A DNA stretch of 64,000 nucleotides from Armatimonadota bacterium (lineage in GTDB: Bacteria > Armatimonadota > DTGP01 > JAKQQT01), in NCBI GenBank assembly GCA_036504095.1, contig DASXVS010000071.1, positions 1-64,000 of the forward strand. The letters are read 5' to 3'. Positions 35,501 through 43,794 of this stretch are shown here, one piece after another (position 1 is the stretch's first letter; each line of letters begins with the position of its first letter). Position numbers and translations under genes: made by a program. Under the pieces are notes generated by a model. That model did no database searches and had not been told where the DNA came from. It saw nothing but the letters and a program-made list of their open reading frames with translations.

Positions 35501-36445
35501 GTCGCGACGGTGTCGGCGGATGCCCTTTCCGTTATTTACGCCCCGGCGCCCGACTACACCGGATCGGATGCCTTCACCTACACGATCGACGACGGCCACG
35601 GTGGGAACGCAACCGCCACGGTGACGATCTCGGTCACACCGGTCAATGAGCCGCCGGTGTTGGTAAATGACTCGGTGTCCGCGTTAGAGGACACGCCGCT
35701 GATTATCGCGTCGGCCTCCCTGACGGCGAATGATGCGCCCGGACCGCCAAACGAGAGCGGCCAGTCCCTCTTCGTGACGGCGGTCGATTCCGTTACCACC
35801 GGCGGCGGCTCCGCGGTGCTGAACGGCGATGCCACGATCACCTATACGCCCCCCCTTCATTTCGCGGGGACCGACTCGTTCCGGATCACCGTTACCGACA
35901 ACGGAATCACCGGCACGCTGCCGGACCCGAAATCGGCGAGATCCACGGTCACTGTCACAGTGGCGCGCGTCGCCTCTCGCCTGGTATTCCTCACCGCGCC
36001 GGGTGGGGCGGTCGCCGGCGCGCCGCTGAACCCTCAGCCTGTCGTGGCGGTGCAGGACGCCGGTGGAGTTACAGTTCCAGGGTACAGCGGGTCCGTGACC
36101 GTGTCCCTGAAGACCGGCGCCGGCAGCGCGGGCGCCGCGCTCACCGGCACGGCGTCGGTGGCTGTGGTCAACGGAACGGCCGCATTCACCGACCTGAGTG
36201 TTGACCTGGCCGGCGCCGGGTACGTTCTCGATGCCGCGTCGGCAGGCCTTGGCGGGGCGGACAGCACTGCCTTCAACGTGAGTCAGCCACCGTACACGGT
36301 CGCGGATGCCATTCGCGCGCTGGGGCTGGCGGGAGGGATCGAACTGGGCGGTCCGCGCGATGCGGCGAGACTTGGCGCGCCGGTCACCCTCGAAACGGCT
36401 GTCAGCATCGCCCGGAAGGTCGCCGGCCTGGACGCGAACCCATAG
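32516..36445 (+). CDS. Large secreted protein with Ig/cadherin-like repeats and dockerin-like tail
   Basis: The 1309-aa protein has a signal peptide (RQFHILALAAAAVLALVPLRS). Residues 90-560 form a beta-rich domain with TMGAVGPSQFTVACNGRIRT and repeated aromatic/Asp motifs, probably a propeller. Two near-identical Ig-like repeats follow (TLTYVWKRNGTVVKTT, DTLDLGVSGNGDRGDTITIEVTP), then cadherin-like tandem repeats (VAEDTVATLHPTANDTDPDG, GSDAFTYTIDDGHGG). The last 50 residues (VADAIRALGLAGGI, VTLETAVSIARKVAGL) match the tail of the M4 protease. It is probably a surface or matrix protein. I prefer ATG 32516 for its AAGGAG site and signal peptide; ATG 32438 overlaps the GH97 stop. Confidence 0.85.
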   Translation: MRQFHILALAAAAVLALVPLRSQATPATGGAVMETTAQIMARSQGRGAATSAMRRMLPIGRMPETELPIRPADSIDSVQWPPAGNTPVNYGVTPKAAQTGSLSFTGATLADTRSFPPDTMGAVGPSQFTVACNGRIRTFDKTTGLADGVLNADMDVFFASVKSTQTSTFTSDPRVRYDRLSGRWFVTIIDVPGGTGAGPNRVLLAVSSTAVLAAGTVWSFFYFQQDQVSPTGDTGLFADYPTLGIDANALYIGVNMFSQRTFVNTTAFVVRKSSMLGAGPIHVTAFRGLIPKGNSGGPYTPQGVDNYDPAATEGYFIAANSRSYGNLILLRVSNPGGAPTISGNIALSTPANTAPITVPHLDNTGGTNGYLDGLDHRLLAAHLRNGRLWTALNTGVDNNGTTATTATRDGVRWYELQGVATGSTFSLVQSGIVFQPSAANTTDQRSYWMGTVMVSGQGHVALGCSVAGSQEHINAAFTGRLASDPLGTMQTPVLYTNSTTGYNPTYDTGGASGRRWGDYSFTSLDPDDDMTMWTIQEFCDATNSYGVRAIKLLAPKPATPVSCSPATLAAGASGVNVTVTGAQVGGSGFFDPGPGFAKRLAAAVSGTGVTVNNVTYISPTQIALNLTVDPGAVSGARLVAVTNPDGQSMVSATGILTITARSGNLPPTATVALVPLAPRTTDILTANATATDPNGDAVTLSYIWKRNGNTVKTTTGTSSLFDTLDLSVAGNGDRGDVITVQVTPFDGQASGATVSASVTVVDTAPVVLPVSGTVPHRSTAGVDIALSGSDADGDALVYSVVTPPASGTAIISGATVHYTPLGDQVGVITFTVKASDGTLDSAPATVSVTLTNTAPVVTVSLDNAAPRTADVLTATATPVDADGDPVTLTYVWKRNGTVVKTTAGVSALTDTLDLGVSGNGDRGDTITIEVTPNDGHTNGITASASATVVNSPPTAVADSFTVAEDTVATLHPTANDTDPDGDALTISAVGTPSHGVATVSADALSVIYAPAPDYTGSDAFTYTIDDGHGGNATATVTISVTPVNEPPVLVNDSVSALEDTPLIIASASLTANDAPGPPNESGQSLFVTAVDSVTTGGGSAVLNGDATITYTPPLHFAGTDSFRITVTDNGITGTLPDPKSARSTVTVTVARVASRLVFLTAPGGAVAGAPLNPQPVVAVQDAGGVTVPGYSGSVTVSLKTGAGSAGAALTGTASVAVVNGTAAFTDLSVDLAGAGYVLDAASAGLGGADSTAFNVSQPPYTVADAIRALGLAGGIELGGPRDAARLGAPVTLETAVSIARKVAGLDANP

Positions 36446-36491
36446 ACCCCGGCGGCAGAGACCGACAAATGGCGGCAGGAGGCGAATCGCC

Positions 36492-36517
36492 GCGGCCGGA
36501 GCTATGGCGCCGGCCGC
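36492..36517. terminator. Hairpin between convergent genes
   Basis: GCGGCCGG (36492-36499) pairs with CCGGCCGC (36510-36517) around a ten-base loop. It lies between two convergent genes ending at 36445 and 36528 and could serve both. No T-run follows. Confidence 0.6.
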
Positions 36518-36527
36518 AACCGCGTGC

Positions 36528-38618
36528 CTATTTCTTGAACGGTTCCATCGGCGCCTGTATCAACTCGCTGGCCATTGTAAGCTCGCCGAGCGACGCCACG
36601 GCATACCTTTCCGTATCGGAGTAGCCGTCGTTGTCCATCGGCCGCTGTTTCAGATCGATAACGCACTCTCTGGCATCCGCGTTGAACGTGCCGACTTCAA
36701 ACCACGGCCGGTCGTTCAACCCCATAGGCCCAACACGACGGAACACCTTGTAGCCGATGACCTTGTCCACATACTGCTGTTCGTGGAACTTGATAGGCGG
36801 GGCCCAGGTGATCCGGACGTGGTCTGCATCCACTTTCGCAGCCTGGACATTGCCGGGAGGCACCGGAGAGCCGGTCGAGCGATACGGCGTCTTCAGGACG
36901 ATCGTGTTCTTGTCCTTGTAGCCCCTGACCCAGGCCTCATTGAAGTTGAATGCGTCCAGCCAGTAGTAGCACGGGATGTCGGACTTCGTGACTCTGACGA
37001 GAAGCTGGCCGCGCGTGCCGACGCAGTCTATGTTGCCGAACGGGTTGGGCTTTCTGTGGAAACCGTTCAGAGTAAAGACCTCCCGGACGGGGCGGTTCGG
37101 CATCCTCATGATCCCGTCCTTGCCGGTCGTAGTGACCATGACGGGATACTTCGACGGATTAACGGAGTCTTCGGTGACCTCATTGGCGGGATTAGGCGTT
37201 ACCCCGTGATCCACCACGGTCTTGCCGTTCGGATCGACGGTGATCCCGCGCTGGAAAACCTCGACCTTCGCCCCTTCGACGGGGAGCCCGTTCACATCAA
37301 CGATGCTGAGGAAGTTCTCGTCGGGGATGGCGAACAGGTAGTCCGCGTAATAACCTCTCGGCTTATCCCATGACGTGTTCCAGTACATGGCGTCCACTTC
37401 GTTCCAGGGGACCGGCCCATGGTTGTGCTGCATCGTGTTCGGGTGGTTCATGAGGTGGCGGACCGGCTCGCCGTTATCGGCCCATACGAATTCCGGCGAC
37501 CCGCCGTTGTCCTGGGCATACCAGTCCGGGATTCCGAGCTGGTGCGCGAGTTCGTGTGGCAAAGACCATTCCGTGCTATCGCGTATTTCGCGGCCAGTGG
37601 GCCAATTGTGGGCGATTTCCTCGGGAGAATCGGTCCATGTCCACATGGCCTGGAGTTCACCGAATCCGTCCGGTCCGGTGGAGACCTTCACGTTGTTGTC
37701 GCCGTTCGGGTTATCGGTGTAGATGATGCGGTCGAGCCGGACGCGGGCCTTGACGCCGTCCGGCGAGGTCGGGAACACGGTCGCGGCAAACAGGACGTTC
37801 GTGATGTCGAGGTGCCAGCGGTAGTAATCCTCGAAACAGAAAGTGCCGTATGCCGTGCGGAGGTCGTGCTTGGTGCGCTTCGGGTTGAGGACGTAGGTGA
37901 TGCCCCATGCCCAGAGCGAGTCCGTGATTTCGTTGTTGATGACCGCGATCTCGGGTTGAGTGGTGGTGATCTTGAAGGATGCTGTGTGCATGCCTTCCTG
38001 CCACTTGTACCTGGTGGAGACTTTCGTCCACTCAAGCTCTTTCAGGCTGGTGGTGACCTTTCCCTTGCCGATTTGCTTGCCGTCAATGAGCCAAATGTAT
38101 TCGAAGGGTTTCGCGGTCTTGAAACCGACGTTTCGGATATTGGCGGTGAGCGTGAGTTCCTCGCCCGGCTCATATTTGAGCTTCATCCTTGCGACGACCT
38201 GTTCCGGGTGCATCCGGTTGCCCTCGTCGCCAAGGTCGGTGAGCGTCTTGCCCGGGCCCTTGATGGTCGGCGTGCCCAGTTCATCGTACTGAATCATCCA
38301 GTGGAGCCCGGGGAGCTTCGGGGTTATTTCGACGAACGCGACCGTAAGGTCGGGAAGGTCCGGGTGTGCATCCCAGGAAGCGTCGCGTTCGACCTTTATG
38401 GGATCGACCGCCACCTGACTGCGCGGTATGATTCTGAACCTGGGAGTGCCGACGTCCGCCATCTTCTCCCAGACCAGTAACCGAACCCCTTCGTCACGGA
38501 CGAAGCAGTTTTCTAGGGTGGTGCCGTCCTTAAGCACCAAAGTGTCGGCATGGGCCGCGGTCGTGCCGGCGAGCAGTGCGGCCGCCACCGCGGCGCCAAA
38601 GCAGTTGAAGAGTCTCAT
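36528..38618 (-). CDS. Secreted protein with HExxHxxGxxD metalloprotease motif, CARDB-like and Fn3-like domains
   Basis: The 696-aa protein has a signal peptide (1-24). Residues 150-220 look like a CARDB/Ig-like domain (ELTLTANIRNVGFKTAKP). Residues 355-365, HELAHQLGIPD, match HExxHxxGxxD, the zinc motif of metzincins with Asp as third ligand, as in snapalysin. VRHLMNHPNTMQ at about 386-397 could supply the Met-turn. The C-terminal 110 residues resemble fibronectin type III (VDADHVRITWAPP, VIGYKVFRRVGP). I do not recognise the whole protein as a known family. GGGGGAAG precedes the ATG. Zinc protease function is inferred from the motif only. Confidence 0.75.
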   Translation of the reverse strand: MRLFNCFGAAVAAALLAGTTAAHADTLVLKDGTTLENCFVRDEGVRLLVWEKMADVGTPRFRIIPRSQVAVDPIKVERDASWDAHPDLPDLTVAFVEITPKLPGLHWMIQYDELGTPTIKGPGKTLTDLGDEGNRMHPEQVVARMKLKYEPGEELTLTANIRNVGFKTAKPFEYIWLIDGKQIGKGKVTTSLKELEWTKVSTRYKWQEGMHTASFKITTTQPEIAVINNEITDSLWAWGITYVLNPKRTKHDLRTAYGTFCFEDYYRWHLDITNVLFAATVFPTSPDGVKARVRLDRIIYTDNPNGDNNVKVSTGPDGFGELQAMWTWTDSPEEIAHNWPTGREIRDSTEWSLPHELAHQLGIPDWYAQDNGGSPEFVWADNGEPVRHLMNHPNTMQHNHGPVPWNEVDAMYWNTSWDKPRGYYADYLFAIPDENFLSIVDVNGLPVEGAKVEVFQRGITVDPNGKTVVDHGVTPNPANEVTEDSVNPSKYPVMVTTTGKDGIMRMPNRPVREVFTLNGFHRKPNPFGNIDCVGTRGQLLVRVTKSDIPCYYWLDAFNFNEAWVRGYKDKNTIVLKTPYRSTGSPVPPGNVQAAKVDADHVRITWAPPIKFHEQQYVDKVIGYKVFRRVGPMGLNDRPWFEVGTFNADARECVIDLKQRPMDNDGYSDTERYAVASLGELTMASELIQAPMEPFKK

Positions 38619-38819
38619 GCATCTTCCCCCTTGGGTTTATCTGGACTGAATTCGGTGAAACGTCACCACGAGGTGAGCGGGTGCGCCACGATGATATTTC
38701 GGTCGCCTCTTCCCGGTCCTATATATGGACGGGAATTGAACCTGAGCGAATCCGGCGGGGACAGCCAAAGAAGGGGTGGACGCGGCAGGAACCGGCCGGA
38801 GGCAGAGCGTCGGCCATCG

Positions 38820-39518
38820 CTACGGACGCAGATGGCCATTCAGGAACGAAACCGTCCGATCCCAGGCGAGACGGGCGGATTCAGCATCGTAGTCCTCCGG
38901 TCGATTCGACTCGAAAAACCAGTGCCCGGCGCCTGGGTACTCAAAGAAGGTGATGTCTCTGCCGGCGGCGCGCATTGCCGCCACCATCGCGCGCGCGTCG
39001 TCCAGGGAATCGAAGACATCGTTTTCGGCGAAGTGACCCAGGTATGCGCAGCGGGACAAGGTGTAATCCGCCTCGGCGACCCCGTAGAAAAGGACGGCCG
39101 CCGCGACCTGTTCGGGCCGCAACACGGAAAGCTGCAATGCCCACCAGACTCCCAGGGAACAGCCCAGAACTCCGACACTGTCCCCCTGGACTCCGGGATG
39201 CTGGCACAGAGAGTCCAATGCCCGCAGCCCCTTCTCGTGCGTCGCCTCGTAATTCCTCTCTTCAGCCTCATCTCTCAGCGCCGTGGCTTCCTCCACGGTG
39301 GCAGCGACGGCTCCATCGAACAGGTCCGGAGCAAGCGCGACATAGCCTTCCGCTGCAAAACGGTCACACAACTCCACGAAGAACTCGTTTAGCCCCCACC
39401 AGGCGTGTAGCAGCAGGATGCCCGGCCCGGCGCCTGATGGCGGCAGTGCCAGGTAGCCGGCGGTGGTCTTCTTTCCAGGCTGGTAACTCACAGACATTCC
39501 TCCACTCTGCAGGCCCAT
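38820..39518 (-). CDS. Dienelactone hydrolase family protein
   Basis: The 232-aa alpha/beta hydrolase has GILLLHAWWGLNEFF near the N-terminus (oxyanion region), the nucleophile elbow GVLGCSLGVWWAL (Cys in GCSLG, as in dienelactone hydrolases), and a C-terminal His in PGAGHWFFES. The middle Asp is probably in HFAENDVFD. It should hydrolyse an ester or lactone; the substrate is unknown. The start is uncertain: ATG 39518 has no ribosome site, while GTG 39491 has GGAGG seven bases upstream and would remove nine residues. Confidence 0.88.
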   Translation of the reverse strand: MGLQSGGMSVSYQPGKKTTAGYLALPPSGAGPGILLLHAWWGLNEFFVELCDRFAAEGYVALAPDLFDGAVAATVEEATALRDEAEERNYEATHEKGLRALDSLCQHPGVQGDSVGVLGCSLGVWWALQLSVLRPEQVAAAVLFYGVAEADYTLSRCAYLGHFAENDVFDSLDDARAMVAAMRAAGRDITFFEYPGAGHWFFESNRPEDYDAESARLAWDRTVSFLNGHLRP

Positions 39519-39557
39519 CTCGGAGCGGGCAAACGTGCCGCCGCAAAGGCTGGGAAC

Positions 39558-40280
39558 TCAGGCGTCCAACGATTCGGCGAGCGCGGTAAGCAGCCGGCTG
39601 CCGTCACCCTTCCAGGCGCTGCCGTGCATGCATGCGAGCATCGTTGGCTGCGCGGCCGCCAACGGGGCAATCAACGAACGGACGTCTTTCGCGTGCGAGA
39701 AGTAGTCCATCCGCTTTCGGAAGGCCTCACACGACTCGAGGATGTCCGCGGATGTCACAGGAGGTAGTTCAGCGCCGCCCTGGGTGAACAAATCGCCGCA
39801 GAAAAGAGTGCCTGTGGTTTCCTCCATCAGGTGTCCACACTCCCAGGCGTGGGGCAGATGCGGCGTGTCAAACCAGCGGACGCGATGACTGCCGAGTGAG
39901 AGCGTTTCGCCATCGGCCAAGACGCGACCCGTTCTGTCGAACCAGTCGCCGTTGATCATTGCGTTGACCCGACTGCACAACGGCACAGCATTTGGGGCGA
40001 GGCTGAGGAACTCGGCGAGCGAGCCGCACTCGTCGGACTCCCAATGCGAGAACCCTATGAAGCGCAGGCTGGCGACGTCCAGGACGCTGGAAATCGCTTC
40101 CTTGACCAGCGCGTGCATTTTCCTCGGCCCCGTGTGATAGAGCAGCGGCTGATCGTCTACGAGCAAATACTGATTGAATGAGAAACCGCCGGGGATTTCG
40201 CTGAAGGGGGTGCTGATCCTGTAAATCCCCTCAGCGACCTCATCTATGCGCGTTCCGGTCTGCATGTTGGTTACGCCCAT
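39558..40280 (-). CDS. MBL-fold protein of the diiron flavoprotein (ODP) type
   Basis: The 240-aa protein is a metallo-beta-lactamase-fold protein whose metal motif is HWESDECGS, the HxExDxxG pattern of the oxygen-detoxifying diiron proteins (FprA/ROO), not HxHxDH. Further ligands are likely in HLPHAWECGH, FCGDLFTQGG and CMHGSAW. It has no flavodoxin domain, so it is a single-domain relative. It may bind a diiron site and react with O2 or NO, or be a hydrolase. It starts 40 bases upstream of the dienelactone hydrolase gene, likely one transcript. Confidence 0.85.
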   Translation of the reverse strand: MGVTNMQTGTRIDEVAEGIYRISTPFSEIPGGFSFNQYLLVDDQPLLYHTGPRKMHALVKEAISSVLDVASLRFIGFSHWESDECGSLAEFLSLAPNAVPLCSRVNAMINGDWFDRTGRVLADGETLSLGSHRVRWFDTPHLPHAWECGHLMEETTGTLFCGDLFTQGGAELPPVTSADILESCEAFRKRMDYFSHAKDVRSLIAPLAAAQPTMLACMHGSAWKGDGSRLLTALAESLDA

Positions 40281-40488
40281 AATACCGTCCTCTCAAGATT
40301 GAGCCCGTCTGGCATGTGTGAGAGCATCGCGAAGGCGCACCCGCCCTCATTCTGACCATCCGGAGTTTGCCTTCAGCGGCCCCCCCCGTCGTGGATTGGT
40401 GGTGCCAAATGGCCGGGTCGGAGGTGCGTCGCACGCAATGATAGCCCGCAACGCATGGAAACGCACAGAGCCGCGACGATGTCGTCCG

Positions 40489-42018
40489 TCAGGGCTTGGT
40501 CTGAGAGGGAAGGGGGGCTGTCGGCGCGACGGTCCGGGCCAGGGGTTGAACCGAATCCACGGTGAGGTTCTCGGTGAAAGGGGAGGTGGGCAGCGCTTCG
40601 TTGTCCCGGACGATGCGCGGGCGTATAAGTATCGCCAGTTCCGTGCGCGTGTGCTCCTTGCGCCGATGGCGGAAGAACTGGCCCAGGACGGGCAGATCGG
40701 CCAGGTAGGGGACCTTCTGCATCGAGACGATGTCCTGGTCGCTGATGAGGCCTCCAATGGCCAGCAACTCCCCGTCGTGCAGCCGGACTGTGGTATTGAC
40801 GAGGCGGGTCCTAACCTGCGGCAGCGCTCCGCCACCCGGAGCCTCTACGAATTGGACAAACGTGCTGACGCTGGGTACGAGCTTGAGCGTCACGGTGTTG
40901 TCCCTCAGGTTGATGGAAGGTTTGACGACCAGGTTGACGCCTACATCCTGGTTGGCAAGGGTGAAGAGCGGGCGTCCGCGCTCATCCAGGCTCTGCGCCG
41001 CGAGGTATTTCAGCTGATCGCCGACGAAGATGACCGCCTCTTGCTCATTGACGACAGAGACGCTGGGATTGGCGAGGATGCGGGCCTGCCCATCCCGAAC
41101 CAGCGCGCTGATCGTCGCCTGAATCTCCATCGGGCTGCGAGTGAAGCGCCCGAATCGGACGCCCGTTTCAGCCTCGCCCTCTTTGATGGTCGTTGATGCC
41201 ACGACTCCGCCGATATCCGCCCAGGTGATACCGAGCCGCTGGGAATACTCCGGCGACAATTCCAGCATCCGCGCCTCGACGATCACCTGCGCCGGCGGCG
41301 TATCGATTTGCTTCAACAGCGCTCGGGCTATATCCAGTTGTTGTGTGGTTCCCACCAGCACCAGCGCGTTTCCGGTCATGGCTGACGGTTGCGCCGTTGC
41401 GTTCGTCGTCTTGGCGAGGGCGGGGCTTTTTGCGCCGTCGGCAGGCCGCACGGCCTTGGTCACCGCTTCCGGAGCCACTGGGGCTTGCGGCTCAACCACC
41501 CCGACGACCTGGCCTGAACCCGAATCCGCCGTCAGGAGGGTGACGCTCTTGTCGGTTGAGGCGAAGGGGCCGGGGCTGCTGACGGTCAGCGCGGAATTCG
41601 GCGTTGCCCAGTTGACCTCCAGGCCGGGAAGCACCTGGCTCAGCGTTCGCATCGCGTCCTCGGGACGGATGTAACCCAGCGACATCACCTCCGCCATCTT
41701 GTCCGTCACCGCATCGCGGATGTCGCCGGATTGGGCGGCCTCCACGACTTTGCGGGCCAGACGGATGTCTCCCGGCGTGCCGACCACCAGGATCTTGCCA
41801 TCCTGTTCGACGAATTTCAGATCACCCGCGACTTGCCCGAGCAAGCTCCGCACAGTGTTCACACCGCGAAAAGTGCCGGGGATGGTGATCATTTCCGAGG
41901 TGAGTGACCCGCCCGCGTCCACCGGGTTCAATGCGGTGTCGGCGGCAGAAGCGGCAAAGCCGCATACCCCGATGCTGCAGACGATGACGAGAATGCCCCT
42001 GGCAAATCCGCTGTTCAT
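40489..42018 (-). CDS. Secretin (GspD/PilQ family)
   Basis: The 509-aa protein has a signal peptide (1-26), N0/N1-like modules (ITIPGTFRGVNTVRSLLGQV, EDAMRTLSQVLPGLEV), an Ala/Pro/Thr-rich linker, a further N-domain (NALVLVGTTQQLDIARALLKQ, then IDTPPAQVIVEARMLELS), and the C-terminal secretin barrel (ILANPSVSVVNEQEAVIFVG, LHDGELLAIGGLI, VPYLADLPVLGQFFRHRR, TELAILIRPRIV). It should form an outer-membrane pore. No other secretion or pilus gene adjoins it. Given comEA and comEC in this window, a role in pili or DNA uptake is possible, but type II secretion is equally plausible. Confidence 0.93.
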   Translation of the reverse strand: MNSGFARGILVIVCSIGVCGFAASAADTALNPVDAGGSLTSEMITIPGTFRGVNTVRSLLGQVAGDLKFVEQDGKILVVGTPGDIRLARKVVEAAQSGDIRDAVTDKMAEVMSLGYIRPEDAMRTLSQVLPGLEVNWATPNSALTVSSPGPFASTDKSVTLLTADSGSGQVVGVVEPQAPVAPEAVTKAVRPADGAKSPALAKTTNATAQPSAMTGNALVLVGTTQQLDIARALLKQIDTPPAQVIVEARMLELSPEYSQRLGITWADIGGVVASTTIKEGEAETGVRFGRFTRSPMEIQATISALVRDGQARILANPSVSVVNEQEAVIFVGDQLKYLAAQSLDERGRPLFTLANQDVGVNLVVKPSINLRDNTVTLKLVPSVSTFVQFVEAPGGGALPQVRTRLVNTTVRLHDGELLAIGGLISDQDIVSMQKVPYLADLPVLGQFFRHRRKEHTRTELAILIRPRIVRDNEALPTSPFTENLTVDSVQPLARTVAPTAPLPSQTKP

Positions 42019-42201
42019 TGGTTCGCTCCAACTGAGACTGTCGAGATCCGGCGCCGCTGCGCCGGGAAGGATAGAGATTGCCGACCTGAAGCCGTTTGTC
42101 GGATGCGAGATTGCAGCCTCGATGCGACACTCCCTGTTCTATTCGTCGGCCTCATGGCGGCCGGGCTTTAGCCTTACGCCGCCCCGCGCACTATGCGTGG
42201 G

Positions 42202-42228
42202 TTGACACATACACTCCCGGGGCATACT
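42202..42228 (+). promoter_or_regulatory. Possible promoter of the second aldo/keto reductase
   Basis: TTGACA at 42202-42207 and CATACT at 42223-42228 are only 15 bases apart, shorter than ideal. They lie about 90 bases before the ATG. The rest of the 42019-42317 gap shows nothing I can name. Confidence 0.35.
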
Positions 42229-42317
42229 CCATGGAGGACACAGCATTGCGCCCAGCATCGGTATCGATGGGCGAGACGGATCCAAGAATCGCGATCTGAA
42301 TCGCGAGGAAGCAGCGG

Positions 42318-43256
42318 ATGAGCAAAATGGAAAAGCATGCATTCGGCCGTACAGGCTTATCGGTCTCAGGCCTGGGCTTTGGGGGCGCTCCCATCGGGTA
42401 CCTTGAGACCGACCAGCAGCGAATCAGCGTTGTGCTGAACGAGCTTCTGGACGCCGGGGTGAACGTCATTGACACGGCGGCGTCGTACGCCGGCTCGGAA
42501 GAGGCCATCGGTAGAGCCGTCGGCCACCGGCGGGCGGATTACGTCCTGGTCAGCAAATGCGGGCAGGCGTTTGATGACGTTCCCGGTGAGGCGTGGTCCC
42601 CCGCGGTCATTTCAGCCACGGTGGATCGGGCGCTGCGTCGGCTCAAAACGGACCACCTCGATGTGATGCTCCTTCACTCCTGTACCCTGGAGGTGCTTCA
42701 AAAGGGGGAGGCGCTGGGCGCTCTCATCGGGGCGCGCGATGCCGGGAAGATCCGATTCGCCGGATACTCCGGCGACAACGACGCCGCGGCATTCGCCGCG
42801 GCTTCGCCGGAAGTGACAGTGGTCGAAATGTCGATCAACATCTGCGACCAGTCCAATATCGACCGGGCATTGGCCGTGGCGCGCGAGCATCACGTCGGCG
42901 TCATCGCCAAGCGGCCCGTCGCAAATACGGCGTGGCGCCCGTTGGACAGCCTGGACGGGATGTACCAGGCGTACGCGAAGGCCTATCACGAGCGATTTGG
43001 CGCGATGGGCATGACGCTGGAGGAACTGGGGCTGGACCCCTCGATTACCGACTGGACCCAGGTTGCGCTTCTCTTCACGCTGGCTCAGCCCGGAATCGCC
43101 ACCGCCATCGTTGGGACCACCAACCCGGACAACGCGCGGCGAAACGTGGAGACCCTCGCGCGCGGCCCGCTGCCCGAAGAGGCCGTGGCGAAAATCCGGG
43201 CCGCCTTCCGTAGCGCGCAACAGCGCAGCGGCGAACCGTGGCCCGCTCTGCAGTGA
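42318..43256 (+). CDS. Aldo/keto reductase
   Basis: The 312-aa protein is an aldo/keto reductase. FGRTGLSVSGLGFGGAPIGY is the N-terminal signature, the active-site Asp and Tyr are in NVIDTAASYAGSEE, Lys in LVSKCGQAF, and His in VMLLHSC. The C-terminus carries the cofactor loop VGTTNPDNARRNVE. It differs clearly from the other aldo/keto reductase at 1793-2770 and belongs to a galactose-dehydrogenase-like group. The substrate is not known. The AGCGGATG context gives only a weak ribosome site. Confidence 0.92.
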   Translation: MSKMEKHAFGRTGLSVSGLGFGGAPIGYLETDQQRISVVLNELLDAGVNVIDTAASYAGSEEAIGRAVGHRRADYVLVSKCGQAFDDVPGEAWSPAVISATVDRALRRLKTDHLDVMLLHSCTLEVLQKGEALGALIGARDAGKIRFAGYSGDNDAAAFAAASPEVTVVEMSINICDQSNIDRALAVAREHHVGVIAKRPVANTAWRPLDSLDGMYQAYAKAYHERFGAMGMTLEELGLDPSITDWTQVALLFTLAQPGIATAIVGTTNPDNARRNVETLARGPLPEEAVAKIRAAFRSAQQRSGEPWPALQ

Positions 43257-43346
43257 CGCCGGGCCGCGATTGATGGCGATCGCCAGGCATCACCATGGAA
43301 CAAGGATATAGCGAGCGGCGTCTATGACACTGTGAAGGAGGACCGT

Positions 43347-43721
43347 ATGAAGAGATTTACTGCCACAATTCTGGCTGTTCTGATGGGGTTCGGTATTCTG
43401 TCGCCCGCCGCGCTGGCGAGGGCGAACGAAAAGGGCGCCCATAACCTGGCGATCGGCAGCACGGCCGCCGCGGCCTATCTGCTCTCGCATAAGGACACGC
43501 GCGGGCTGGGCGTGGTTGCCGCCGGCGGCGCGGCCTACGCCTGGAAGAAGCATCACGATGCGGTTAAGCAGCGGCACGACCGCGCGAGGTATCGCTATAG
43601 CCGCGCGAGCCGCCGCGCCCGGGCCGTCCGGAACAGCCGCGCCAACAGCCGGGCCCGCGCCAACCGCGTGAGCCGCGCCAGTCAGCGCGCCCTCACCGTT
43701 CGCAACAGCCACGCCCAGTAG
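43347..43721 (+). CDS. Small exported protein with very basic, repetitive C-terminus
   Basis: The 124-aa protein has a signal peptide (1-25, ending ALARA), a short Ala/Gly-rich hydrophobic middle (LAIGSTAAAAYLLS, GLGVVAAGGAAYAWKKHH), and a C-terminal 55 residues made almost only of Arg, Ser, Ala and Asn in SRAS/SRAN-type repeats. It has no acidic counterpart and I recognise no family. The ATG has GAAGGAGG five bases upstream. The tail could bind nucleic acid or acidic polysaccharide outside the cell; this is speculation. A strong terminator follows. Confidence 0.82.
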   Translation: MKRFTATILAVLMGFGILSPAALARANEKGAHNLAIGSTAAAAYLLSHKDTRGLGVVAAGGAAYAWKKHHDAVKQRHDRARYRYSRASRRARAVRNSRANSRARANRVSRASQRALTVRNSHAQ

Positions 43722-43747
43722 TTACGAATTCGCTCGCCGGGTTTTAC

Positions 43748-43794
43748 AAAGCCCCCGTTACCGCCCCCTGAGGGGGGCCGGCAGCGGGGGCTTT
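43748..43794 (+). terminator. Strong terminator hairpin
   Basis: AAAGCCCCCG (43748-43757) pairs with CGGGGGCTTT (43785-43794), with a second small stem of C and G runs inside. It follows the small basic protein gene directly. Confidence 0.75.
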
